Assembly (NCBI GenBank): GCA_046331245.1
Contig: JAXLRH010000002.1
Coordinates: 1 to 64,000, forward strand
Length of the DNA stretch: 64,000 nt
Source of the DNA: SSF14 sp046331245
GTDB lineage: Bacteria > Actinomycetota > Acidimicrobiia > Acidimicrobiales > Microtrichaceae
Direction: 5' to 3'
Shown in pieces: positions 38,871 to 47,041 of this stretch. Made by a program: the position numbers and the translations under genes. Position 1 is the first letter of the stretch. The number at the start of each line of letters is the position of its first letter. The notes beneath the pieces were generated by a model. The model saw nothing but the letters and a program-made list of their open reading frames with translations. It made no database searches and was not told the origin of the DNA.

Positions 38871-40732
38871 GCGAACTCCGAGGAGTTCTCATCGAGCCAG
38901 GCTAGCAACTCAGGTGCAGATTCCATGGTCGAATCATCGCCACGCAGAGCGTCCAACCTGAGTTTCAACCAGCTGATCAGCGGCGAATAGGCCAATGGGT
39001 CCTCGGCGTGGCGGGCCTCGGCTTCGTAGGACGCGATAGCGCGACCCGCGGCCTCGACGAGGAGGAGCGAGGCGACGTCCTCGGCCGTGGCGGTCGACTC
39101 CTGCACGGCCAACTGCGTGAGGAACGCCGACAGACCGGCAGACGCCTCCTCCAGCGCGCCGTGCAGGTCGGGGCTCGCCGCCAGCGCCTCGTACGCGAGG
39201 CGAGTGCGACGGTCGCCGAACAGCACCGGCCGAAGCCAGCCCTCGATCTCGGCACGCCGATGGATCATCAGGCGCAGCGCCTCCACCTCGGCGGTGTCAC
39301 CGATGGGCCGAGAACGGCGGGGCGCGCCTCCGGCGTCGTCGTCGCCCATCGGCTGTTCGTCGTAGGCCGACAGTGGTGGGCCGTCGTCGTCGTGACGCGG
39401 CCCAGGATCGGCGTCGCGCGACCGCCGCGACGCCTGCGCCGCCTCAGGCCGCTGCCGGGGCGGGCCCGCCAGCTGCGCGCGCAGCTGCTGCTCCTCGACG
39501 CGACAGAAGCCGGCCACCTCCATCACGTACTGGTCGCGCATGAACGGCGACGGGTGCTCGCGGATCACCTCGATGGCCGCCGCGGCGGCACGGGCACGAC
39601 CCTCCGGCGTCGAGACGTCGGCGGAGTCGAGCACGCGGGAGACGCGGAACCCGAGGAACGGCTTGGACCCCTCCACCGCACGCGCCAGCGCCTCGGGATC
39701 GCTGCGGCTGAGCTCGTCGGGATCGGCGCCCTTCGGCATCGCCAGCACGTCGATCTCGATCTCGTGCCGCTCCTCCCACGCGTACAGCTTCTCGGCTGCG
39801 TTCTGGCCGGCCTCGTCCGCGTCGTAGGCGAGGATGACGCGCTTGGTGAACCGCTTGAGCGAGCGGATGTGGTCCTCGGTGAGCGCCGTGCCACACGTGG
39901 CGACCGCTCGCGGGATGCCGGCGCGGAAGAAGCCGATGACGTCGGTGTACCCCTCGCACACCACGACCTCGTTCGCCTTCACGATGTCGCTCTTCGCCCA
40001 GTTGAGGCCGTAGAGGGTGGCGCTCTTGTTGTAGAGCGCGTTCTCCCGGGAGTTCTGGTACTTGGGGCCCTCGGCGTCGGGCAGCTTGCGCCCGCCGAAC
40101 GCGACCGGGCGGCCCTGGTCGTCGAAGATCGGGAACAGGATCCGACCGCGGAAGAAGTCCTGCTGGCGGCCGGCCTTGTTGCGCATACCCAGCCCGGTGT
40201 CGACGAGCACGTCGTCGGGCACCTTCAGGTACTTCACGAGCTCGTCCCAGCGGTCGGGCGCCCACCCCACCTTGAACTCGTCGACCATGTCGCGGTCGAA
40301 GCCGCGACTGCGGAGGTAGCCGCGCGCCGCACCGGCATCCGGACCCGTGAGCAGACGCTGGTGGTACCACTCCACGCTCCGCGCCATCACCTCGTGCAGC
40401 CGCTTGCGACGCTGCCTGCCCGCGCCCTCGTCCTTGTCGGTGTAGGTGAGCGCGATGCCGGCCTTGCCCGCCAACCACTCCACCGCGGCGGCGAAGTCGA
40501 GGTGCTCGATCTCGCGCACGAACGTGATGACGTCGCCCGACTTCTGGCAGCCGAAGCAGTAGTACAGCCCCTCTTGGCCGTTCACCGAGAACGACGGCGA
40601 CTTCTCGTTGTGGAACGGGCACAGCCCCGTCCACCGCTGGCCGACCTTCCGCAGCTGGGTGTGCTGGCTGATGATCGACACGATGTCGCTCGCCGCCCGG
40701 ACGCGGGCGATGTCCTCGTCGAGGATGCCCAT
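38867..40732 (-). CDS. dnaG: DNA primase DnaG
   Basis: A 621-residue primase. The N-terminal CHC2 zinc finger has Cys38, His41, Cys59 and Cys62 (GLCPFHNE, YYCFGCQ). Next is the RNA-polymerase-like core with the Toprim motif VVVCEGYTDVIGF, and ILAYDADEAGQNAAEKLY. The C-terminal third is variable and ends in a helical DnaB-binding-like region. It makes RNA primers at the fork. It overlaps the PPDK-like gene by 1 nt (TGATG) and rpoD by 4 nt, so the three are one operon. The start MGILDED at 40732 agrees with the family. Confidence 0.96.
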   Translation of the reverse strand: MGILDEDIARVRAASDIVSIISQHTQLRKVGQRWTGLCPFHNEKSPSFSVNGQEGLYYCFGCQKSGDVITFVREIEHLDFAAAVEWLAGKAGIALTYTDKDEGAGRQRRKRLHEVMARSVEWYHQRLLTGPDAGAARGYLRSRGFDRDMVDEFKVGWAPDRWDELVKYLKVPDDVLVDTGLGMRNKAGRQQDFFRGRILFPIFDDQGRPVAFGGRKLPDAEGPKYQNSRENALYNKSATLYGLNWAKSDIVKANEVVVCEGYTDVIGFFRAGIPRAVATCGTALTEDHIRSLKRFTKRVILAYDADEAGQNAAEKLYAWEERHEIEIDVLAMPKGADPDELSRSDPEALARAVEGSKPFLGFRVSRVLDSADVSTPEGRARAAAAAIEVIREHPSPFMRDQYVMEVAGFCRVEEQQLRAQLAGPPRQRPEAAQASRRSRDADPGPRHDDDGPPLSAYDEQPMGDDDAGGAPRRSRPIGDTAEVEALRLMIHRRAEIEGWLRPVLFGDRRTRLAYEALAASPDLHGALEEASAGLSAFLTQLAVQESTATAEDVASLLLVEAAGRAIASYEAEARHAEDPLAYSPLISWLKLRLDALRGDDSTMESAPELLAWLDENSSEFA

Positions 40733-42279
40733 CAGGCGCCGCCGGTGGCCGGTTCCGGACCGATGACCGCATGCGCCGCAGCGAGCCTCGCCGCGGGGAG
40801 GCGGTAGGGCGAGACGGACACCGAGTCGAGGCCCAGCTGCACCGCGATCGCGATGGATGCCGGATCGCCGCCGTGCTCGCCGCACATGCCGAGGCCGAGG
40901 GAGGCGTTCGCTGCACGCCCCGTCTCCGCGGCGAGGGCCATGAGCCGCACCACCCCCGTGGCGTCGAGCGTCTCGAAGGGGCTGCGGGCGATGAGGCCGC
41001 GGTCGCGGTAGACGCCGATGAGCTCGGCGTCGAGATCGTCACGACTGAAGCCCCAGGTGAGCTGGGTGAGGTCGTTGGTGCCGAACGAGAAGAAGTCGCT
41101 CACCCCGCCGAGCCCCGACGCGGCGAGCGCAGCGCGAGGCGTCTCGATCATGGTGCCGACGGGGATCGCGAGTGTGACGCCCCGCTCGACGCCCACCCGG
41201 AACACGGCGTCGCCGATCAGCGAGCGAGCGAGCTCCATCTCCGACGTGAGCGCCACCATCGGCACCATCACCGACACCGACGGCGCCACGCCCGTCGCCG
41301 CAAGCACGTCGGCGGCCGCGTGCGCGATGGCCTCGGCCTGAGCCTGGATCACCTGCGGGCGGAGCACGGCGAGACGCACCCCGCGCAGCCCGAGCATGGG
41401 GTTGTGCTCGGCGTGACCGGCGGCGAACTCGTGCAGCGGTGCGTCGAGCAGGCGGATCGTGACGGGCCGATCGCCCATCACCGCGAGCACGGCCCCGATG
41501 TCGGCGCGCTGGAGGTCGATCATCTCCGCCGCGGCCGAGGGGTCACCGGCGATGACTGCGTCGACCAGCTCGGCGCGTGCCCCCAGGAACTGATGCTCGG
41601 TGCGGCACAGGCCGATGCCGGCCGCCCCGAAGTCGAGGGCGAGCTGCGCGTCGGCGGCGAGATCGGCGTTCGCGAGCACTCGGATCTTCGGCGACGCCAG
41701 GCGGTCGGCCCAGCCCAGCAACGTGGCGAGCGCCGCAGGAAGATCCTGCAGGGGGCCGTGGTGCTCGGCCGCTGCGGGGCCGTCCGAGGTGTCGGATGCG
41801 TCGAGCGCACGCACCTCGCCCGTACCGCCGTCGACGAGCAGCTGGGCGCCGTCCGCCACCTCGAGGGCGCCGATGCCGCACACGGCCGGCACGCCCCACT
41901 GGCGCGCCACGATCGCCGCGTGGCTCGTGATGCCGCCGCGCCGCGTGACGATGGCCGCCGCCACCCGCATGGCCGGCTCGTCGGCCGGGGTGGTCTCGTC
42001 GACGACGAGCACCACCTCGCCGCCGGCATCCCACATGTCGAGCGCCGCAGCGGCATCGGCGGCGACGCGACCCATGCCGGTGCCGGGCGACGCGGCGACG
42101 CCTACGCCGAGCAGCACGCCGTCCGCCGCAGAGCCCGCGACCGACGAGGCCACACCGAAGATCACGTCGTCGACGAGCGCGGGGCTGACCGCGCGAACGG
42201 CGGCGACCAGCTGGTCGTCGTCCCCGGGATCGGTCACCGTGGCGACCGCCCGCTCGATGGCCTCCATCGGTTCGCTCAC
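40732..42279 (-). CDS. PEP-utilizing enzyme, PPDK-type without the ATP-grasp domain
   Basis: A 515-residue protein, shorter than the 870-900 of pyruvate phosphate dikinase. It has the phosphohistidine domain (GGITSHAAIVARQWGVPAVCG, His as carrier) and the C-terminal PEP/pyruvate TIM barrel (GLCRTEHQF, VGTMIETPRAAL, FFSFGTNDLTQLTWGFSRDD, GMCGEHGGDP with the catalytic Cys). The N-terminal nucleotide-binding domain that phosphorylates the histidine is missing, so it cannot act as a full PPDK alone and may be a regulator or a partner-dependent phosphotransferase. GTG start at 42279; an ATG at 42267 is possible. Overlaps dnaG by 1 nt. Confidence 0.8.
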   Translation of the reverse strand: MSEPMEAIERAVATVTDPGDDDQLVAAVRAVSPALVDDVIFGVASSVAGSAADGVLLGVGVAASPGTGMGRVAADAAAALDMWDAGGEVVLVVDETTPADEPAMRVAAAIVTRRGGITSHAAIVARQWGVPAVCGIGALEVADGAQLLVDGGTGEVRALDASDTSDGPAAAEHHGPLQDLPAALATLLGWADRLASPKIRVLANADLAADAQLALDFGAAGIGLCRTEHQFLGARAELVDAVIAGDPSAAAEMIDLQRADIGAVLAVMGDRPVTIRLLDAPLHEFAAGHAEHNPMLGLRGVRLAVLRPQVIQAQAEAIAHAAADVLAATGVAPSVSVMVPMVALTSEMELARSLIGDAVFRVGVERGVTLAIPVGTMIETPRAALAASGLGGVSDFFSFGTNDLTQLTWGFSRDDLDAELIGVYRDRGLIARSPFETLDATGVVRLMALAAETGRAANASLGLGMCGEHGGDPASIAIAVQLGLDSVSVSPYRLPAARLAAAHAVIGPEPATGGA

Positions 42280-42370
42280 GGCACGCCGGAGCCTACCGTT
42301 CCCCCACCGACGCTCTCCCACCTACCTCGCCGCCGACCAGCCGCCGACCCCACCACCCTCGTCTTGTCCT

Positions 42371-42422
42371 CGTTTTGTGCCCCGGATCGACCGGCTACCC
42401 GGTAGATCCGGGGGACAAAACG
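42371..42422. repeat. Dispersed intergenic palindrome, copy 1
   Basis: CGTTTTGT-GCCCCGGATC ... GATCCGGGGG-ACAAAACG is a 52-bp imperfect palindrome. Copy 2 at 49052-49101 shares both arm ends and the GTGCCCCGGA/TCCGGGGGACA core, and both copies are followed by a GGGTGGG stretch. It lies between glyS and the PPDK-like gene. Confidence 0.8.
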
Positions 42423-42441
42423 GGGGTGGGACGGAGTTCGG

Positions 42442-43764
42442 TCAGACCATCCGGTCCTGGAGGTAGCGCACGACGCCCTCGATCGGGATGCGCTCCTGCT
42501 CCATCGAGTCACGCTCGCGCACCGTGACCGCACGGTCCTCGAGCGAGTCGAAGTCGAACGTGACGCAGTACGGCGTGCCGATCTCGTCCTGGCGCGCGTA
42601 CCGCTTGCCGATCGACTGCGTCTCGTCGTAGTCGCACATGAAGTGCGGCTGGATCATCGACAGCATCTCCAGGCACGGACCGGTCAGCTCCGGCTTCTTC
42701 GACAACGGCAGCACCGCGACCTTGTAGGGCGCGATGCGATGGTGCAGGCGGAGCACGGTGCGCGTCTCGCCCTTCACCTCCACCTCGTCGTAGGCGGCGA
42801 TGAGGAACGCGAACGCCGTGCGGGTCGCGCCGGCGGCCGGCTCGATCACGTACGGGAGGTAGCGCTCGTTGGCAGCCTGGTCGTAGTACTCGAGGTTCTG
42901 GCCCGAGTGCTCCTGGTGCTGGGTGAGGTCGTAGTTGCCGCGGTTGGCGATGCCCTCGAGCTCGTCCCAGCCCCACGGGAACAGGAACTCCACGTCGGAC
43001 GTGCCCGACGAGTAGTGGGACAGCTCGTCGGCGTCGTGCGGACGCAGGCGCAGCAGTTCCTTCGGCATGCCGTGGTCGAGGTACCACTGGTACCGCGTCT
43101 CGCACCAGTAGCGATACCACTCGTCGGCCTCGGCCGGCGGCACGAAGAACTCCATCTCCATCTGCTCGAACTCACGGGTGCGGAACACGAAGTTGCCGGG
43201 CGTGATCTCGTTGCGGAACGACTTGCCGATCTGCGCGATGCCGAAGGGCGGCTTCTTGCGGGTGGTGTTCACCACGTTGGCGAAGTTGACGAACATGCCC
43301 TGCGCCGTCTCCGGACGGAGGTAGCAGTCGGCGCCGGCGCCGGCCACCGGCCCGGCCTGCGTCTTGAACATGAGGTTGAAGTCGCGGGGATCGGTGAACG
43401 TGCCGGACTTGCCGCACGTGGGGCAGACGTTCGGGTCCTCGAGCTTGTCGAGGCGGTGACGCGACTGGCAGTTCGTGCAGTCCACCAGCGGATCGGTGAA
43501 GTTCGCGAGGTGGCCGGACGCCTCCCACACGGCGGGCGGGCCGAGGATCGCGGCGTCGAGGCCGACGACGTCGTGGCGCAGCTGCACCATCGAGCGCCAC
43601 CAGGCGTCCTTCACGTTGCGGAGGAGCAGCACGCCGACGGGCCCGTAGTCGTAGGTGGAGCGGAAGCCGCCGTAGATGTCCGCCGATTGGAACGCGATGC
43701 CGCGCCGCTTCGACAGGTTCACGATCTTGTCGAAGAGCTCTGGGTTGTTCTGGGGGTCGGACAT
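42442..43764 (-). CDS. glyS: Glycyl-tRNA synthetase (dimeric, class II)
   Basis: A 440-residue enzyme. It has the N-terminal KRRGIAFQSADIYGGFRSTYDYGPVG region, a zinc-ribbon insert (CTNCQSRH...CPTCGKSG), RPETAQGMFVNF, motif 2 (GKSFRNEITPGNFVFRTREFEQMEMEFF by position), and the C-terminal anticodon-binding start (HHRIAPYKVAVLPLSKKPEL). It charges tRNA-Gly with glycine. The ATG at 43764 (MSDPQNNPE) is chosen since the longer reading has no family similarity. A palindromic repeat lies just downstream. Confidence 0.95.
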   Translation of the reverse strand: MSDPQNNPELFDKIVNLSKRRGIAFQSADIYGGFRSTYDYGPVGVLLLRNVKDAWWRSMVQLRHDVVGLDAAILGPPAVWEASGHLANFTDPLVDCTNCQSRHRLDKLEDPNVCPTCGKSGTFTDPRDFNLMFKTQAGPVAGAGADCYLRPETAQGMFVNFANVVNTTRKKPPFGIAQIGKSFRNEITPGNFVFRTREFEQMEMEFFVPPAEADEWYRYWCETRYQWYLDHGMPKELLRLRPHDADELSHYSSGTSDVEFLFPWGWDELEGIANRGNYDLTQHQEHSGQNLEYYDQAANERYLPYVIEPAAGATRTAFAFLIAAYDEVEVKGETRTVLRLHHRIAPYKVAVLPLSKKPELTGPCLEMLSMIQPHFMCDYDETQSIGKRYARQDEIGTPYCVTFDFDSLEDRAVTVRERDSMEQERIPIEGVVRYLQDRMV

Positions 43765-43854
43765 AGGGGCCGAGGATACCAATGGCCGCTCGTCGTCCCG
43801 CCCGTTTGATGCGGATGCTCGGCCCGGTCGCGACCTCCGCCGTAGGGTCGATCC

Positions 43855-44250
43855 ATGGCGAACCACACCATCGATCCCGACGACCTTCCGTACGAGCCGT
43901 CGAAGCTGCCGCGAAAGCGCGACATCACCGGGCCGGACTTCTTCGCGCTCGACATGCGGGTGGGTGAGGTCGTCGCCGCCCGGCCGTTCCCCGAGGCCCG
44001 CAAGCCCGCCTACCAGCTCGAGGTCGACTTCGGCCCGGTCGTGGGCGTGCTGCGCACCAGCGCCCAGATCACGAACTACCCGCTCGACGAGCTCGTCGGT
44101 CGACAGGTCGTCGGCGCGATCAACCTCGGCATCCGTCGCGTGGCCGGCTTCGAGTCTCAGTTCCTGGTGCTCGGGGCATTGGCCCCCGACGGATCGGTGC
44201 ACCTGATGTCGCCCGACACGACCGTGCCGCTCGGCGCACCGGTCGCCTGA
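43855..44250 (+). CDS. csaA: tRNA-binding (EMAP/CsaA-like) domain protein
   Basis: A 131-residue OB-fold protein. The pattern FALDMRVGEVVAARPFPEARKPAYQLEVDFG...TSAQITN is the CsaA/EMAP tRNA-binding motif, and VGRQVVGAINLGIRRVAGFESQFLVLGA completes the barrel. CsaA binds tRNA and acts as an export-related chaperone in Bacillus. It lies divergent from glyS. Confidence 0.85.
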   Translation: MANHTIDPDDLPYEPSKLPRKRDITGPDFFALDMRVGEVVAARPFPEARKPAYQLEVDFGPVVGVLRTSAQITNYPLDELVGRQVVGAINLGIRRVAGFESQFLVLGALAPDGSVHLMSPDTTVPLGAPVA

Positions 44251-44320
44251 GGAGCGCCACCCGGCGACCGCCCGTTGCTAGCGTGACCGCAATTCCCCTT
44301 CGCACTCCAAGGAGTCACCC

Positions 44321-45070
44321 GTGAGCGACCCGAACAACCCGTACTCCGGAGGCGCTGTGCCGCCGCCGCCGCCCCCCGGCGGCGGGGCCATCACTCCCCC
44401 GCCCGCGCCCGGTGGTGCATTCCCGCCCCCGCCGCAGGCTCCGCCCCCTCCCGCGCAGCCCGGCTTCCCGCCGCCCGCGCCGCCGCAGATGCCCCCGCCT
44501 CCGGCGCAGCCCGGCTACGCGCCACCCGCGCCGCCGCAGATGCCGCCTCCCCCCGGCGGGGCCTACCAGGCGTACCAGCCCGGCGGCATGGGCAACACGC
44601 AGTACGGCACCCCGGCCGAGCCGGCCATGCGCCTGCTGGCCCGCTTCATCGACTCGCTCATCATCTTCGTCATCGGCATCATCGTCGCTCTCGTCTTCGG
44701 CGCCGGCGCGGGCCTCACGAGGAGCTCGGGCACGAGCATCGGCATCTACTTCGTCATCGGGATCGTCGGCACGGCCGTGGCGATCGCCTACGAGGTCGTC
44801 ATGCTCGCCCAGCGCGGTCAGACGCTCGGCAAGATGGCCGTCGGCATCAAGGTGGTCCGCAACGACGGGCAGCCCCTCGACCTGGCCTCGGCGGCCAAGC
44901 GCCACTCGCCGTCCATCGCGCTGCGCGTGCTCGGCATCATCCCGCTCATCGGCCTGCTGGGTTCGCTCGGCCTCGTCATCCTGGCGATCGTCAACATCGT
45001 GATGGTGTTCCAGAGCAAGGTGAGCGTCTACGACAAGGTCGGCGACACCACGGTGATCAGCGTCAAGTAG
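44321..45070 (+). CDS. RDD-family membrane protein with a proline-rich N-terminus
   Basis: A 249-residue protein with GTG start and AAGGAG site. Residues 1-95 are Pro/Ala/Gly-rich with repeated PPPPAQPGF/Y and APPQMPPP units. Residues 98-249 are the RDD domain: MRLLARFIDSLIIFVIGIIVALVF, a second helix at YFVIGIVGTAVAIAYEVVMLAQRGQTLGKMAVGIKVV, and a third near VLGIIPLIGLLGSLGLVILAI. RDD proteins are membrane proteins of mostly unknown role. It ends before a strong hairpin. Confidence 0.85.
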   Translation: MSDPNNPYSGGAVPPPPPPGGGAITPPPAPGGAFPPPPQAPPPPAQPGFPPPAPPQMPPPPAQPGYAPPAPPQMPPPPGGAYQAYQPGGMGNTQYGTPAEPAMRLLARFIDSLIIFVIGIIVALVFGAGAGLTRSSGTSIGIYFVIGIVGTAVAIAYEVVMLAQRGQTLGKMAVGIKVVRNDGQPLDLASAAKRHSPSIALRVLGIIPLIGLLGSLGLVILAIVNIVMVFQSKVSVYDKVGDTTVISVK

Positions 45071-45095
45071 CGCCCACCGGGCGACCTGCTCGAAT

Positions 45096-45124
45096 CGAGG
45101 CCCGCAGCGCTGCTGCGGGCCTCG
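45096..45124. terminator. Hairpin between convergent genes
   Basis: CGAGGCCCGCAGC and GCTGCGGGCCTCG are perfect 13-bp arms with loop GCT, lying 26 nt after the RDD gene and 13 nt before the end of the minus-strand operon. Confidence 0.8.
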
Positions 45125-45136
45125 TCGCGTCGGGGG

Positions 45137-45520
45137 TCAGTTCGACGAACCGGAGACGGCGGCGACGATGGCCAGCCCGTACACGACGACGGCGACCGCC
45201 AGCATGCACGTGGCGATGATGCCGAGGATGCGGCCGAGCTTGCCGTGGCCCGGCTCCGGCCACCCGGCCGCCTCGGCGTCGAGGCGAAGACGACGACCCA
45301 TCACCCACGCGAACGGGCCCGTGATCTGGCACAGCGACATGCCGATGATGCCGAGGATGAGCACGGTGTTGGCCCGCTGCGAGAACGGGTTCGGCACACC
45401 GGGCGCCGGCGCGTAGCCGTACGGCTGATAGCCCTCGGTCGGCCACTGACCCGGAGGCGAGGGCGTGCCCGGAGGCGGCGGGCCCTGCGACGGCGGAAAC
45501 GGCGGCGGCAGGTCGCTCAC
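45137..45520 (-). CDS. DUF4190-like small membrane protein
   Basis: A 127-residue protein. A Pro/Gly-rich N-terminus (PPPFPPSQGPPPPGTPSPPG) precedes two membrane helices, ANTVLILGIIGMSLCQITGPFAWVMG and LGRILGIIATCMLAVAVVVYGLAIVAAV by position, the pattern of DUF4190. It follows recO by 4 nt and is probably in the uppS-recO operon. Function unknown. Confidence 0.7.
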   Translation of the reverse strand: MSDLPPPFPPSQGPPPPGTPSPPGQWPTEGYQPYGYAPAPGVPNPFSQRANTVLILGIIGMSLCQITGPFAWVMGRRLRLDAEAAGWPEPGHGKLGRILGIIATCMLAVAVVVYGLAIVAAVSGSSN

Positions 45521-45524
45521 GGCG

Positions 45525-46244
45525 TCAGTGCTGCTCGAGGAGGCGGAGCGAGCGGAGCCGACGGTCGAGATGGCGTTCCATCGCGACCGACGCGAGGTGG
45601 TCGACCTCGAAGGTGGCCGGGCCGATCGGCAGCGCCAGCGCGTTGGACAGACGGCCGCCGAGCACCAGTCGCATGATCGTCACCGCCTGCGGCGACACCG
45701 ACATGCCGTCGCGGTGCTCACGGCACCGCAGGCCGCCACCGTCGAGGTCGAGCGACACGAGGTCGTCCTCCTCGCCGCACTCGATGCATGCGTCGACGTG
45801 GATGCCGACGCCCTCGCTGGCGAGCAGCTTGAAGAAGAACGCCGGCGTCACGAGTGGTGTGTCCCAGTTGGCGATCGCCCGCAGGCCGCCGACGAGCATG
45901 TCGTACAGGCCGGAGTTCTCCTCGCCCTCCTGGGCGATCTGGTCGATCGCCTCCAACATCGCCGCCGCACGGCCCATCCGCTCGAGGTCGTCGCGCAACG
46001 AGGCCTGCGTCTCCACGAGCTCCGCCTGGCTCACGATGTCGAGATCGCCACGGCCCTCGTACAGCTGCACGAGCACGTGGCTGCCGGGCTCGAGGCGCGA
46101 GCCGAACTTCGACTTCGTCTTGCGGACGCCCTTCGCCACCGCGCGCACCTTGCCGTGGCCCTGGGTGCACAGCACCACGATGCGATCGGCCTCGCCGAGC
46201 TTGTAGGTGCGGAGCACCACGCCGACGTCGCGGTAGAGCGGCAC
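45525..46244 (-). CDS. recO: DNA repair protein RecO
   Basis: A 239-residue protein starting at GTG. The N-terminal OB-fold is YRDVGVVLRTYKLGEADRIVVLCTQGHGKVRAVAKGVRK. A helical middle is followed by a zinc site (CIECGEEDD ... LRCREHRDG). It helps RecR load RecA at gaps. It starts 2 nt after the uppS stop, as often seen in Actinobacteria. Confidence 0.92.
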   Translation of the reverse strand: MPLYRDVGVVLRTYKLGEADRIVVLCTQGHGKVRAVAKGVRKTKSKFGSRLEPGSHVLVQLYEGRGDLDIVSQAELVETQASLRDDLERMGRAAAMLEAIDQIAQEGEENSGLYDMLVGGLRAIANWDTPLVTPAFFFKLLASEGVGIHVDACIECGEEDDLVSLDLDGGGLRCREHRDGMSVSPQAVTIMRLVLGGRLSNALALPIGPATFEVDHLASVAMERHLDRRLRSLRLLEQH

Positions 46245-46246
46245 GG

Positions 46247-46969
46247 TCAGGCGTCGGCCAGGCCGCCGAAGCGGCGCTCGCGCTGCTGGTACTCGCGGAT
46301 GGAGTCGTAGAGGTGCTCGCGGCGGAAGTCGGGCCACAGCACGTCGGTGAACACCCACTCGGAGTACGCCGACTCCCACATGAGGTAGTTCGACGTGCGG
46401 ATCTCCCCCGACGTGCGCACGACGAGCTCGGGGTCGGGCATCGTCGGGTCGTAGAGGTTCGCGCTGATCGTCTTCTCGCTCACCTTGTTGGCCGGGATGC
46501 CCGACTCGACGATCTTGCGGACGGCGTCGACGAGCTCGGCCCGGCCGCCGTAGTTGAAGGCCATCGACACCGTCATCGAGTCGTTGTTCTTGGTGAGCTC
46601 GAGCGTCTCGTCGATGCGCTTCAGGATGCGACGCGGCACCCGCCAGTCGCGCCGGCCGAGGAACTGCATCTTGATGTTGCGGGCGTGGATCTCGTCGCGC
46701 CGGGTGAGCAGCAGCCGCTCGTTGAAGTTCATGAGGAAGCGCACCTCGTCGAGGGGCCGCTTCCAGTTCTCGGTGGAGAACGCGTACACGGTGAGCCACC
46801 GGATGCCGGCGTCGTGGGCGCCCCAGATGGTGTCCATGAGCGCTTCCTCGCCGGCCGCGTGACCGTCGGTGCGGGGCAGGCCGCGCTGCTGGGCCCAGCG
46901 GCCGTTGCCGTCCATCACGAGCGCCACGTGGCGGGGGATGTACGTCGGGTCCAGGTCGCTCAGCTCCAC
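46247..46969 (-). CDS. uppS: Isoprenyl (undecaprenyl-type) diphosphate synthase
   Basis: A 240-residue cis-prenyltransferase starting at GTG. The signature is HVALVMDGNGRWA (catalytic Asp near 20), then FSTENWKRP, FNYGGRAELVDAV, and ELVVRTSGEIRTSNYLMWESAYSEW, DVLWPDF. It makes the lipid carrier for cell wall synthesis. It is first in the uppS-recO-DUF4190 operon, divergent from the DinG-type helicase. Confidence 0.94.
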   Translation of the reverse strand: MELSDLDPTYIPRHVALVMDGNGRWAQQRGLPRTDGHAAGEEALMDTIWGAHDAGIRWLTVYAFSTENWKRPLDEVRFLMNFNERLLLTRRDEIHARNIKMQFLGRRDWRVPRRILKRIDETLELTKNNDSMTVSMAFNYGGRAELVDAVRKIVESGIPANKVSEKTISANLYDPTMPDPELVVRTSGEIRTSNYLMWESAYSEWVFTDVLWPDFRREHLYDSIREYQQRERRFGGLADA

Positions 46970-47041
46970 AGGGGAACCGTACCCGGTCCGCGGTGGACCC
47001 TCGTGTCTCGCCACCGTTCGTTCACATGCAAGAGTTGAGCG

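Noticed and set aside
39008..40807. 600-codon frame on the plus strand opposite dnaG
   Set aside because: Its product is low-complexity and basic/hydrophobic with no motif; dnaG on the other strand is unambiguous.
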